Source: Proteles cristata cristata
Lineage: Eukaryota > Chordata > Mammalia > Carnivora > Hyaenidae
Assembly: GCA_017311185.1 (NCBI GenBank)
Contig: JAESUZ010003370.1
Span: 124,001-188,000, forward strand
Length of the DNA stretch: 64,000 bases
Direction of reading: 5' to 3'
Shown here: positions 23,578 through 36,340 of the stretch, piece after piece
Numbering within the stretch: position 1 is the first letter of the stretch
How the letters are laid out: the number at the start of each line of letters is the position of its first letter
Program-made: the position numbers and the translations under genes
The notes under the pieces: model-generated
What the model was told of the DNA's origin: nothing
The model's database searches: none
The model's input: the letters and a program-made list of their open reading frames with translations, nothing else

Positions 23578-25017
23578 TCAGGCCTCCAGCTGGACCTCGG
23601 CCTCGTCCATCTGCAGGGTGTCATTGTCCCCCAGCAGCTCGGTCTCCGGGACGGAGCCGTCCTCCTCGGCCTGCTGCACAGGGCTCTGGGCCGCGTCCTC
23701 TGGGGCGAGCGGTGCGTCCTCGGTGGCCTCGGAGAGCAGGGCCGCCCGGTCCGCCACGGACGTGTTGGAGGGCGCCGTGGTGACGTAGCCCGTGCTGGTG
23801 GAGCCGCTGCCGCTGTGGTGGGAGCCGGGCTTGGGGACCGCCGCGGCGGGCACCTGCTGCGGGGCCATCTGCATCGGGATCTGGACCGGGTAGAAGTTGG
23901 GCAGGTAGGCCCCGTAGGCCGGCACCGGCTGGTACCCATTCACGGGGATGTAGAGCTGGGGAGGGGGCACCATGGGCCGGATCTGGCCCTTCATGGGCAT
24001 GAACGGGGGCTGCGGGAAGGGCTGGGCCTTGGGCTTGGGGCCCCCGTAGCGGGCGTTGCTGACGTTGCTGACCGGGCTGGTGCTCAGGGAGCTGGTCTGC
24101 GTGGCGTTGCTGGCCCCCGAGGTCTGCGCCGAGCTGTTGTAGGTGGACAGGTTGCCCCAGGCCCGGAGCCGGCCGTGGATGTCCTTGAAGCGGGGCCGCC
24201 GGCTGGGGAACTCGTTCCAGCACTCGAGCATCAGGGCGTACACCCAGGCCGGGCAGTCGTCGGGGCAGGGCAGCACCTGGCGGCTGCGCACCATCTCCAC
24301 CACGTCCTGGTTGGCGTGGCCGCAGTAAGGCTGCAGGCCGTAGCTGAAGACCTCCCACAGCACCACGCCGTACGACCAGATGTCCGAGTCCACGGAGAAC
24401 TTGCCGTACACGATGGCCTCGGGGGACATCCAGCGTATGGGCAGGAGCGCGCTGCCCATCAGCTTGTAGTAGTCGGCCGAGTACACCTCCCGGAACAGCC
24501 CCAGGTCCGAGATCTTCACGTTGAGCTTGTCGTACACGAGGACGTTGCGGGTGGCCAGGTCCTTGTGCACCACGTGGTGGCTGGACAGGTACTCCATGCC
24601 CGACGCGATCTGCGCCGCCACGTGCACGAAGTCGGGCGGCTCCAGCGCGGACTTCACCGTGCGGTCGTCGTCGGCGCTGCCCACGTCCGAGTGCGGCGAG
24701 CGCATGACCAGGAATTCGTGGAGGTCCCCGTGCGAGCAGTAGCTGAAGACCATGCTCAGGGGCTGGTCCCTGGTCACCACGCCCAGCAGGCACACGACGT
24801 TGGGGTGCTGCAGCCGCGCCCGAAGCATGGCCTCATGCCGGAACTCCTCCCGGAGGGGCCCCTCCGCCTTGTCCTTCAGCGTCTTGATGGCCACGGCCTG
24901 GCTCTGCTCCCCCGGCGCCGGGCCGAACAGGTGGCCTTTGTAGACCTTCCCGAAGCGATCCTCCCCGAGCTCCTCCATGAACCTCACTGAGGACAAGCTG
25001 ATCTCCTTGAGCTTGGC
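23578..25017 (-). CDS. ROR2: ROR2 exon 9: kinase domain and Ser/Thr/Pro-rich tail
   Basis: The last coding part, 479 residues plus TGA (about 463-941). The kinase domain has a glycine loop reading [12 protein letters not shown] with the ATP-site lysine at 24883-24885, EEFRHEAM with the helix-C glutamate, the catalytic-loop sequence HKDLATRN at about 24543-24566, DLG in place of the usual DFG at about 24500-24508, and PIRWMSPEA as the activation-segment end. The loop and DLG variants are typical of ROR2, which is regarded as a weak or pseudokinase. Then follow [20 protein letters not shown], a proline-rich stretch ([20 protein letters not shown]) and a final acidic segment ending VQLEA. The acceptor is CGGCAG before GCCAAG. 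The acidic run in [18 protein letters not shown] is two residues shorter than I recall for human. Confidence 0.98.
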   Translation of the reverse strand, partial: AKLKEISLSSVRFMEELGEDRFGKVYKGHLFGPAPGEQSQAVAIKTLKDKAEGPLREEFRHEAMLRARLQHPNVVCLLGVVTRDQPLSMVFSYCSHGDLHEFLVMRSPHSDVGSADDDRTVKSALEPPDFVHVAAQIASGMEYLSSHHVVHKDLATRNVLVYDKLNVKISDLGLFREVYSADYYKLMGSALLPIRWMSPEAIVYGKFSVDSDIWSYGVVLWEVFSYGLQPYCGHANQDVVEMVRSRQVLPCPDDCPAWVYALMLECWNEFPSRRPRFKDIHGRLRAWGNLSTYNSSAQTSGASNATQTSSLSTSPVSNVSNARYGGPKPKAQPFPQPPFMPMKGQIRPMVPPPQLYIPVNGYQPVPAYGAYLPNFYPVQIPMQMAPQQVPAAAVPKPGSHHSGSGSTSTGYVTTAPSNTSVADRAALLSEATEDAPLAPEDAAQSPVQQAEEDGSVPETELLGDNDTLQMDEAEVQLEA

Positions 25018-26282
25018 CTGCCGAGGAGGAAAGTCCCAGTGAATCACTTCTGTTCCCAGCACAGGAGGGGGCCAAGCAGGGCAGCTGGGAGCCGGGGAGG
25101 CGCAGGGGGAAGTCCCAGCCAAGTCCCACCCCCGGCCCTGCCCACCCCAGACTCAGCCAGCCCTGAACACCACTCTCTGCCCTTAAACATGCCTCGAAGC
25201 CGTGAGGCTGCCTGAAAACCTTCAACAGGTCCCAACCAGCCTGCAAGCAATGTGCCCCCAGACGCCAGACACCGTTCCAGAGTGTGGGTGCACCCGTCCA
25301 CACTGAAGCACACACCACCCCCCAGCCAGGCTGGGCTCCGCTGTGCCCGGGGCACCCTGGACCCTCCCAGCCGCGCCCCCCAACCCGGGGCCTGTACTGC
25401 TGCCCTCGACAGGTGCCCGCCCTTGGACGAGGTCCAGGCATGAGTGAGCATCACGAGACCCAAGCTCTGTCTTGAAGCCTGTGGTGGGCTTCCCACGATT
25501 CCCGCTGTTTTTAGCGTCCTAGCCGTCACTCTCCAGCTGCCCTGTGGGCCCGTCTCACTGCTACCCCTGATTAGATGCCTTAGGACAGAAGCACCATCGG
25601 ACTGCGTGAGACCAGCCCAAACCTTGCCCCTCGCAGCTCTACGGCCAGCCCTGTCCTTCTTGGGGGAGGCTCCCGCTGCAAGGGGCTCCGTACTCCGCCC
25701 CATCCACCCCCACAGCCCCCACAAACATGCAGGGACCGCTGGCTACGGAGCTGGGTGAGGCCACTCGCTCCTGACCACAGTGAAGACCCCCTTGGAGCCC
25801 AGACAGGAATGAATGTCCCCCCAAAGCTTGCAAGTAGCAGAAACGTCCCTGCACGTGAGGCAGGCAGGTGACGACTACTCTCTCGTGCTGTATTTTGAGG
25901 TGCTCTCGCTGTCCTAAGAGCTCTCGGGATGGTGGCCTTCAGCGGAACCCTGTCCTGTCTTCACTAGGAGCCTGCTGCAGCCCACTGCATGCGGACCAGA
26001 AAACACACCCCAGCCCTTTAGAAGAGCCAGGCTGGCTTGCAGGCTGTGGGCCAATCTGAGCCCTTTCCCTTCTGTTCTCCTGTGGGGAGCGCGGAACCCT
26101 GCAGGCTCAGGATGGCTCCCCTGGCTCCCGATAACGCACAGGTCCAGGCGGAGGGGAAGCCAGAGACGGCGAGGCAGTGGACCCCAAACACGCCTGCCAC
26201 TTACTCCCTAAGGGCACGAAGGTCTTACACGATTTAACAAGATACAGCGAAATCGAGGGCAGTTTAAAATAGTTATGTGTCA

Positions 26283-26452
26283 GGGCGCCTGGGGGGCTTG
26301 GTCAGTTGGGAATCCGACCCCTGGTTTTGGCTCAGGTCATGATCCCAGGGTTGTGGGATCGAGTCCCGTGTTGCGCTTTATGCTGGGTGTGGAGCCTGCT
26401 TGAGATTATCTCTCCCTCTGCCCTTTTCCACAGCTTGTGCTCTCTCTCTCTT
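26283..26452 (+). mobile_element. Carnivore SINE, older pan-carnivore type
   Basis: Head GGGCGCCTGGGGGGCTTGGT, GTCATGATCCCAGGGTTGTG, GGATCGAGTCCCGTGTTGCG and TGGAGCCTGCTTGAGATTAT. The GATCCCAGGGT..TGGGATCGAG body differs from the felid-type copies and resembles the general carnivore subfamily. Confidence 0.88.
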
Positions 26453-26720
26453 AAAAAATAATAAAATAAAATGAAACAAAGTAAAGTAAAAAGAAAAGAA
26501 AGTAAAAATAAATAAAAGTTAAATTTAATAAAAATAAAATTAAAACAAAGTAAAGATAAAATAAAAATAAGATGAAGTAAAAAATTAAAAATTAAATAAA
26601 GTAAAACTAAAGTAAAAAGAAAGTGAAAATAAATAAAATAAAAAGTAAAATAAAAATATAAAGTAAAAATAAAAGAAAGTAAAAATAAAATAAAACAAAG
26701 TAAAAATAAAATAAACAGAC
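26453..26720 (+). repeat. Expanded A-rich tail
   Basis: About 270 bp built of AAATAAAA, AAAGTAAA and AAAATAAG variants, continuous with the SINE 3' end. No phase is maintained, so it is a degenerate expansion rather than a clean microsatellite. Confidence 0.9.
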
Positions 26721-26837
26721 TAGGACCGGGTAGAACAGGACAGCGTAGCTCTGTGCTGTGTAATGAGTGCGTCAGGAAGCCGAATGCCGCGGGCCAGCGG
26801 TCTCTGGGTAGAGGCTATGCCCGCACGGGCAGGAGAC

Positions 26838-27040
26838 CTGCTTGTGCTGGCTGATGAGGGGTATCTCCACGTCCTGGCTGGGTGACGCCATCAGCTGCCG
26901 CCGCTGCGGGGTGGACCCAGAGGACTTCTGCTTATTGCGGCACATGCAGACCAGGAAGAACAGGCACGCGATGACCAGGGGAATCGCGATGCTCGGAACC
27001 AAGATGTACAGAATTCCCATCCTGCTGCTGTCCTGGGGGC
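26838..27040 (-). CDS. ROR2: ROR2 exon 8: transmembrane helix and juxtamembrane region
   Basis: A 203-nt exon encoding about residues 395-462. After SPQDSSRMG comes the hydrophobic membrane segment [20 protein letters not shown] followed by LVCMC and the basic stop-transfer CRNKQK, then a cytoplasmic juxtamembrane stretch [20 protein letters not shown] and ISQHKQ. The acceptor is TTCACAG before GCCCCC. The donor must be GCAG followed by GTCTCC, because that joins HKQ to AKLKEI of exon 9 in frame and matches the family; it departs from the GTRAGT consensus at positions 3-6. Without the splice the frame would read on as [10 protein letters not shown] and stop in the intron. Confidence 0.96.
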
Positions 27041-28879
27041 CTGTGAACAGCAAGGGCCACGAGGTTATAAGAAACATCCCCCTTCCCGCTCGACGTTCTC
27101 CACCAGCCCCCCTCCCCGACCCCACTACAATATTCAAACACGGTGGACATTTCCACGTGTCACACGGAGGGGCAGAACTGCACGCCATGCCTAAAACAAG
27201 GGTAACATCCTGAAAATCGCACATCCTGCTGTACATTTATGAAACACGATCCCCAACTGTCACCAAGGAATCAAATGGGAATACACAGCACAGAAGATAA
27301 GCGAATTCAAAGGGTCTTATCAGAGTAATAAGCAAGGTACTAGGTGAGCAGTGACCCTGGTCTGCAGCATTTTAGGATTTTCCACATTTTTTTGTATAAC
27401 AGACACATATTCTTTTAAGATAATAATGAAAACTGCATTTGATTTCGAAGAGCACCGGCAGCCAGTGAGTTTGACCCCATACAGTACGTAGCTGGGGCTG
27501 GAGCCTTGAAGAAAGCATGGCGGGATGTATAGACGGAGGACTCCATGTGGATTTACTTTTTTGCACAAGAAGCAACGCTTTGTCTCCCTCTGCAGGATTT
27601 ACGGAGACACACACGGGGCACGCCGGGCTGAAGCACTGTCCCCAACCAGTGTCTGTCTGTCTTTCCATCAGCCCCATGTCTCCCACCCCCACACACATAA
27701 AATCAAAACTCTCCTGGCCCCACCCTCGAGGCAGATGTTCTAGAAGCCTCAGGGGCAGTGGAGATTGTAGGTCATGGTCATTTGTCATCAGAAGGGCTGG
27801 GGAAGATTCCATGCCCTTCAGGTCAAGGTCAGTGATGTCAGCATAGTCCAAATACCTGGGTGACCATTTGTCTTACCAATGAATTTTCAAAATCACCACC
27901 AGATAACGTGCACATTAATGACTATATATTACAGGAAAGTGGGTATTCCTAACAGCCCATTCACCAAACGCTATCCCACTGAGAACAGGTGGGTGTTCAC
28001 CTGATTTTCTGGGTATATTTTAAGGTGAACATGAAATAAATGATATTCAGCTAGTTTGACATACAGAAACAATAATTTGACATCTTTTCAAAAAATTATA
28101 AGTAGAATTCTTTTCAAATAGAATCATATCATCGATATTTTCCTGTTCCTGGTTTTGTGGCAGAAAAACACATCTCAGACAAGGTCTCATGAAAACCAGA
28201 CAGCCCTGCGCATTCTTCAATAGCTGCACACAGTTCCACGGTCATCAATCACCCTCCAAGTCCCCACTGGTAAACAATTAGCCTGTTTCTGATTTAGCTA
28301 CTAAAAGTGATACTGAAATAAGTATCCTTAGTATTTCTGACCCTTAAGTGCAAATGTTTTTGCAATATAAGGTATTCTTAGAATTGTCAAACCAAACGTA
28401 CATATTTTTATGTTTTGTTTTATTTCTATTTACAAAAGTAGTAACTGCTCATTGAAAAAAATGTCTTCTATTTTAACATTTCTGCAGACTGTGGGAAACC
28501 ACTGCTAAAAGTCTGGTGTGTAGGATCCAAAACTTCATCCATAAAAAGCAGGTGGCTATGTGTGCACCCCTCCCCCACACAAACAACCCTCTTTCCTTTA
28601 TGAAGAAAGAGACAGAGAAGGGACAGGAGGGAAGGATGAAGAGGGAGGGGATGATGAAGGGGAGGAAGAGTCAGCAGAAATAACACAGCCATGGCCCTAC
28701 AACTTCCGTCTTTCCGTCAACAGGACACCATGGACACCCTCCCTTGCAGGAAGCTCTCTTAGACAACAGTAGCGTCCCATGGAGTAGCTTTACGATAATC
28801 TAACTACCGACATTTTCATCCTAAAATTTATTTGTGCAGCGATCAATCACCTGAAGGTCTGTGTTAGGCTCTGTGGTGA

Positions 28880-29021
28880 GGGGCTCCTGAGGGGCTCAGT
28901 GAGCCGAGTATCTGGCTCTTCATTTCGGCTCAAGTCATGATCTCACAGAGATCAAGCCCCTCATCGGGCTCGGCTTAGACTCTCACTCTTCTCCCTCTGC
29001 CCCTGCTCTCATTCTCTCAAG
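28880..29021 (+). mobile_element. Carnivore SINE, degraded
   Basis: GGGCTCCTGAGGGGCTCAGT head, AAGTCATGATCTCACAGAGA, ATCAAGCCCCTCATCGGGCT, then a CT-rich end running into the GAAA/GGAAA repeat. Confidence 0.8.
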
Positions 29022-29237
29022 AAAAAGAAAAAGAAAAAGAAAAAGAAAAAGAGGAAAGGAAAGGAAAGGAAAGGAAAGGAAAGGAAAGAAAGAAAGAAAG
29101 AAAGAGAAAGAGAGGAGAGGAGGAAAGGAAAGGAAAGGAAAGGAAAGGAAAGGAAAGGAAAGGAAAGGAAAGGAAAGGAAAGGAAAGGAAAAAGGAAAGG
29201 AAAGGAAAGAAAAGAAAAGAAAAGAAAAAAGAAAGAT
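29022..29237 (+). repeat. (AAAAG)n/(GGAAA)n microsatellite from a SINE tail
   Basis: About 215 bp of purine-only sequence on the plus strand: AAAAAG units, GGAAA units, GAAA units, GGAAA again, ending AAAAGAAAAG. Confidence 0.95.
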
Positions 29238-30079
29238 CTATGGAGCTACGAGTGGCAAATTTGGAACCGCCCAATCTTAGGCTTCCAGAACATGAAGATG
29301 CCAGTTGTCACTCCTGGCGACTACAGGTGGAACCGCGCTCGGCCCGGGGCTGACAGGGGACACAGCGAGCCTGGCTTTGCCGCACTGTTCATCTCTCCTC
29401 ATCTCTGTGTCTTCTCAGTAACGTCCCACCAACCCACTGCCTCCAGGGTCCAAAATGTAAGACTCAGAAGGCTCTTCTCTCGCGGTGTCCAGGCTGACGG
29501 GAGCCGGCAAAACGTAAATAAACGGCTGCAGTACAGGAATCACGTTTGTGAAGTCTGCAGCCCTGAATCACACCCCCTCCTCCTGTTCCTCGCTTAACAG
29601 AGAAACTGCAGCGAAACCAGTTACAGGGTTGAAGTTCTGCTGTTCCTCACTCTGCAAGCCCCTTGTGAAAGCCGGTGCAGAGGAGCGGGGGGCAGAGCTG
29701 TGTCCCTAGCGACAGATGCCGGGAAGCACCTTTGTTAATACCACTGGGGACCGTTCTGTGACCACGCTCACGGAGAAACGAGCGACCTGACCCAACACCC
29801 TTCCCAGCACCGCACACACAGCAAGGGGCTCACGGGGCTCCCAGGACATAAACAGCAGTCCCCGGGGGTGCTGCAATTAGGGGCCATCAGCACATGATTC
29901 TTCAGACTTGTCTGGAACTTAGACCGCCCCAGAATGACCAGATATTACTTCCATAAAGTCAACGGCGTTACTTAAAACCAACAATCCCGGTGGCGACGTG
30001 GGCAGGCGGAGGGAGGGAGGGCCCACCAGCCTCCCGGCCCCACGTCACCCCCGGGTCGCACCAACAGTCAACACTTTCA

Positions 30080-30571
<492 letters not shown>

Positions 30572-30600
30572 TTACACTGGGGCGCATCTGGGGCGCATCT

Positions 30601-30806
30601 GGGGTGCCTGGGTGGCTCGGTCGGTTGAGCGTCTGACTTCAGCATCAGGTCACGGTCTCAGGGTTTGTGGGTTCAAGCCCCGTGTCGGGCTCTGTGCTGA
30701 CAGCTCGCAGCCTGGCCTGTTTTGGATTCTGTGTCTCCCCCTCTCTCTGTGCCTCCCCTGAACTCTCCCTGTCACTCTCTCGCTCAAAAATAAACATTAA
30801 AAAACA
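30601..30806 (+). mobile_element. Felid tRNA-Lys SINE
   Basis: Full-length type: GGGGTGCCTGGGTGGCTCGG, GGTCACGGTCTCAGGGTTTG, GTGTCGGGCTCTGTGCTGAC, CT-rich part and ATAAACATTAAAAAAC tail. Confidence 0.94.
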
Positions 30807-31149
30807 GTTTTTTAAAAAATTGAGGTGCATCAGGGACACACAGGTGGGGAAGAAAAGCCATCTGGGGTTCTACCCCGATCCTGAGACGGCCTCTGGGACC
30901 CACCAGGCGCCTCCCTTCCAGAATGGGGACGTCAACCCCAACCTCGTGTTCACTTGCAGCAGAGGCAAAGCCGGAGTGAAGGGGGGAAGGTGAACCCCCG
31001 GGCCACAGCCGCGGAGCCGCTCTGCCGCCCAGCGAGGACACCACGGGCATCTCTGCAGCCCAGGGGGAGGCCCCGAGAGCTCTCCGAGCCAGCCCTGCGG
31101 CGGGCGGTGACCCGCGCTTCTGCAGAGCTTGCGGGTGTGGGCGCCGTTC

Positions 31150-31345
31150 TAAGTACTTTCTCAAGATGAACTCACTTGATCTTCCTCCCAGCCTCGGAGG
31201 TTACGAGTCCTCATCCCCGAGCGATGGGAGGAAGCTGGTATTTAAACTACTTGTCCAGGGTCCCACCTTGGGGAAGCCCGGCAGCCAGGACTGGGGCGTG
31301 AGCCTGTGAGCCCAGAGGCCAGGCTCTGACTGCCCTGGTGCCGAG
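31150..31345 (-). mobile_element. Probable MIR relic
   Basis: On the plus strand ACGAGTCCTCATCCCCGAGC, ACTTGTCCAGGGTCCCACCT and GGCAGCCAGGACTGGGG echo, in order, the complement-strand MIR pattern (gatgaggaaact ... acttgcccaaggtcac ... gggattcgaaccc). Diverged. Confidence 0.5.
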
Positions 31346-31590
31346 CTGTGCCTGCTCTGGGAGCCCCCAGCCTCGCCGGGGAAGTGACTCCAGACCCCAA
31401 GCCCAGGAGGAAGCAGACACAGGCACAGACAGCCTTCTGGGGCAGGTGCCACGAGGACGCCCACCTTGGACAAGCGGACCGAAGCCGGGGCGGTAGGGAC
31501 TCACTGGGGTCCCTAGGGGGGCAGGGCGCACCGGCTGTGAGCCTGCGCGGAAGGACCCCGTGACTGCGCCAGGGTGGAGGGGGCCCCGGG

Positions 31591-32735
<1,145 letters not shown>

Positions 32736-33483
32736 ACACACTCAGAACTGACTCTCACCAGCAGCCCCCAGGCAGCACCAGAGCTGCCCGGGTTGGCACC
32801 AGACACAGCACGTCCCTGGTCACCGCCGGCCCCTTAACACCATCCAAGGTGCAACAAAAGGGAAACAGGGGCCTCGTCCCGCCGGATGCTTTTTCCATCA
32901 ATGGGGGGTTCGGATTTTGACCCCAAGGCCACTCCCAGGGCCCTGCCGGGACCCGGGCCTGTGGGGCTGCAGGCAGGCGCCTGGGCCTGGGGAGGCCCCT
33001 GCGGCCCGGGGACAAAGGGGGGCGGACGACGGAGGGACGGCGCCAGCCCTGTGGGCTGCGCCGCAGGGCGAGGGGTAAGAAGGCCCTGGCGCAGGCAGGG
33101 GCGAGACGGAGGGCCGGACGCTGGTGACGCAGGGGGAGAGGCGGGGAGAGGCGGGCGGCTCCGGGGCCGGGCCGGGCTGGCGTGCGGTGTCACAGTCGGG
33201 ATGACCCCGAGCCCTGGTGCGGGGAGAGGACACGGGTGGGAACTGCGGGTGAGCAGGGCTGTGGGGGGACCTTACTCGCCCTCTCTCGGCCATCGGGGCC
33301 CGAAAGAAGGCATCAGCCGGCATGCCCACTGCCAGGAGGCCCATCCCCTTTGGCCTGTGAAGGACCGGCTTGTAACAGAATTTGATCCGGGGCAGCCAGA
33401 AAAGAGGGGCCCCTTGGCCGGCACATTTAGGCCCTGGGAAGCCCCAGCTCTACCCAGGACTTGTGGTGCAGAACCCAGCGCGA

Positions 33484-33500
33484 CCAGCAGGTGGCGCTGC
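33484..33500 (+). promoter_or_regulatory. Candidate CTCF-binding motif
   Basis: CCAGCAGGTGGCGCTGC matches the CTCF core (CCASYAGRKGGCRS) at essentially every position, in CpG-rich intron 5. Motif match only. Confidence 0.55.
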
Positions 33501-35566
33501 GGGCACCCGTTATCCTGGGGGACCCGCTGGGCACCGGCAGTAGCCCCAGGGACACGAGCTGGGGTGGCAGCCCCCTGCCCTGTTGTTACTACAGGACAGC
33601 GGGTCACTCAGTCCCCTTCTGGTCCTGTGTCTTTATCTGTCAAGTGACTTGTTGAGACCGCACCCTGGACTGGAAGTCCCGCCTGGTCCCTTCCGGCCAC
33701 AGCATTCTGCCGTGACGTACACCCTGACCACCAGGCAGAGACAGACGCTAGGAAGGCCAAACGTGGCATTTCTTCTGGGGTAATGCACCAACACGGTGTC
33801 ACAGCTGACCCTCTAAGGGCCTCTCCTCGCCTCCCCTCAGAAGGTATCACTAGGGGCTGACGTACGATTCCGCACACCCGGAAGGTCCAACAACTCACTA
33901 CTCGCCTTCGCCCGCGCCCCACGTTAGTCTGAAGACTCCTTGGGGCCCTTCCCTTGGAAGCTTCCAGACTCCTGGGACAAGCAATGCTCTCCACACAGAA
34001 CGCCTCCACAACCATCACAGTGTCTACACAGCAAGCCAGCCAGTTGAAAGCCACTTCCACTTCACGCTCCCAAACATCCACAAATCGAGAGGTCTTCTTT
34101 TGAGACTTTTCCCAAGACTGCTGTGAAATCAGTTGGCTCAGATATCGGAGTCGTTTAACGCCTCACACGGTTCCTGAAGAGCTAACTGAGGGGCAACCTG
34201 TGCCTTGAATCAGGGTTTGCCAGTTAGCCGGATGTAAAATTCTAGAGTCTGTGGTTAGTGTTTGAAAAGATTAGAACCCAAGAGAGGATGTCAGACTGCA
34301 GGGTTCACCTTAAGGCTGTAACCCGCTTCTTTCCCTTAATGAAATAAAACTGAAGAGAAAAAGCACTGCTTTTGTTAAGGGTGCGTTTTGTGTCCCGTAA
34401 CCCATTTCCTGTCTGTGAGATAAATGCATGTGGATACTAAGCCCTAACATAAAGCACAGATTTTACGGTGTGCGGTGGCCAAAAAAGGTTCGAGAAGTTT
34501 GGCTTCAAATGGCCTGAAAAGCTTTTCCAAGGAGAGATACCAGTGTTTTCTAGACATTCTCCTGCTGGGCCCCCACTGCCCTCTCCACTCCTCACTGGAT
34601 GCCTGGCCCTGTCCTCAGGGCCTCAGTCCCCACGGGCCAGGCAGGTCTTTGCTTGACCGCGACTCTAGACCCTCCAGGCTGAGGTGAAAGGCAAGGTGGA
34701 CCTGAATTGAGAAGGACGCCCCAATGACACCTCCAGGGGCGTCTGCCTAGGACCTCACTCTTGGCCCTCAGCAGGGCACCGCGTTCTCTGCATGCCCCCC
34801 GCGTCTCCTGGGCCACTCAGCCTCGGAGGCCTGCAAGTAGTGCCAGCGTGTGTTTGTGGGGACAGTAGAGACGGGGGAGCAGGGCTCTGGGGGGTTTGGT
34901 CTAATTCATTTTCTTCCTTCCCAAAGGACTTCCCCTAAGATGACCTTCACATCAACGAGTAGAAGTCAGCGCGCTGAGGACTAACAGTGACCAGAAACAT
35001 TACTCCTAAGGAGACAGAGAGCCAGTCTCTTCCTGCTGAGTGACTGGCCGCACTGCCCGAACTGCGAAGGCCCCTGAAATCTCGACCGTTCCCTGGGGAC
35101 TGACGGCTGATATGGTCTGACTGTGCGGTGTCCGCACCGCTGACCTGCAAACCTTCTTCCCGAATGGCAAAGGTGGGCCTGTGCCCCTAGTCACCAAGCA
35201 CGAGTCTCAGACAGGAAAGACAGAACGAAGAAGTCAAGGGATCGAATGCCTTGGGCCCCGGTGCACGCCGCAGTGTGGCCAGCCTGGGGACAGAAGGCCC
35301 TGGCAACGTAGTGAGAACACGACAAGGCACGACTCCAGACCCGTTTGGTTGGCCTAACTAGGCATACCAGACGTATATTCTAAGCACTTGCTAATGTGAG
35401 CACGCCAATGGGAGCATTCTAGAATAAGCCACAGTGGCAATTCCAAATGCCTCTAATAAAGGTTTCCGCTGCAAGATCCACAGAACAGGGACTGACCGTC
35501 CAAGAGAGTAACTGGCAAACACAAGCGGGCGCTCACTCTCTCAGCACGAAGCTGTGGGGCTCCTAC

Positions 35567-35694
35567 CTGTGATTCGATTTTCGATCTCTCCCTGCATCTG
35601 GAGGGAGTCCACATAAATGGTCCGGTTCCCGATGAAGCGCGCACAGGCGATCCCTCGGTAAGGCTGGCAGAATCCGTCCTCCTGGTAGTCGTCT
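35567..35694 (-). CDS. ROR2: ROR2 exon 5: start of the frizzled-like domain
   Basis: A 128-nt exon encoding [20 protein letters not shown] and then [20 protein letters not shown] plus IT (about residues 166-207). It supplies the first two of the ten conserved cysteines of the frizzled-type cysteine-rich domain (DGFC and IAC) and one N-glycosylation sequon, NRT. The domain is the extracellular WNT5A-binding module. The acceptor is TTCCCAG before AGACGAC; the donor is ACAG followed by GTAGGA. One base completes the Gln codon begun in exon 4, and one base starts the Ala codon finished in exon 6, so 42 whole codons lie between. It is isolated by an 11.4-kb intron upstream and a 3.5-kb intron downstream. 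Confidence 0.96.
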
Positions 35695-35784
35695 CTGGGA
35701 AAGACACAGTCTGTGACCACAGCCGAACGAAGACCTCAGTACCCTTCATGATTCATTTTTTTCTTTAAAATATTCACCTTATGA

Positions 35785-36310
35785 TCTAGCCGTCTCGTTC
35801 CCTGGTATTCACTCAAATGAATCGAAAAGGACCACACAAAACTCCACTCACAAGTGTGGACTGTAGTTTTATTTATAACTGCCCAAAACTCAGAAGCACC
35901 AAGCTGTCCTTCAGTAGGTGAACGATAAACAAACTGTGGTCTATCCAGACGGAGGAACGTTACTCAGTGCCAGGAACGAAAGAGCCACGAAAAGACACTG
36001 AGGAACCTTGCACGCAGGATACGAGGTGGAATACCAATGAAGGAGCCCACCTATGTGTGATTCTAACTCTGTGACATTCTGGAAAAGGCAAAATTGTGGA
36101 GACAGTAAAAGGATCAGTGGTTGCTGGGGGCTGGTGGAGGGGGTGGTACATGGGGTGAACGGGAAAAGAACTGGAGACTTTAGGGCAGTGAATCCACTCC
36201 GTGTGATACAATGGTGGCTAGAGGTCATTATCCATTTGTCCCCTGAAGAGCACAAGTTTGAACCTCATGAGTCCATTTACAGGAAACTTTTTTCAGTAAA
36301 TACAATATAG
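35785..36310 (+). mobile_element. LINE-1 3'-end fragment
   Basis: TGGACTGTAGTTTTATTTAT, CAAACTGTGGTCTATCCAGA, GGAGGAACGTTACTCAGTGC and AAAAGGATCAGTGGTTGCTG are L1 ORF2 end and 3'UTR motifs in order. Confidence 0.75.
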
Positions 36311-36340
36311 TGTGGAAAATGTATTTTCTCTCCCTTACTA

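Larger units (their letters stand above)
25018..26837 (-). other. ROR2 intron 8
   Basis: 1820 bp with GT-AG borders (GTCTCC donor, CGGCAG acceptor). The exon 9-proximal 1.2 kb is GC-rich unique sequence with no repeat I recognise. The exon 8-proximal part holds an old carnivore SINE at 26283-26452 whose tail continues as about 270 bp of A-rich sequence. Confidence 0.9.

Noticed and set aside
23621..24793. A 390-residue frame on the minus strand overlapping the kinase exon
   Set aside because: Alternative-frame shadow of exon 9; rich in Gly/Arg/Pro because of GC content, with no domain.
23479..24990. A 503-residue open frame on the plus strand, antisense to ROR2 exon 9
   Set aside because: It mirrors the GC-rich third codon positions of the kinase exon on the opposite strand; the protein resembles nothing and lacks independent support.
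26453..26720. Possible AT-rich scaffold or origin element
   Set aside because: It is continuous with a SINE tail, so tail expansion is the simpler explanation.
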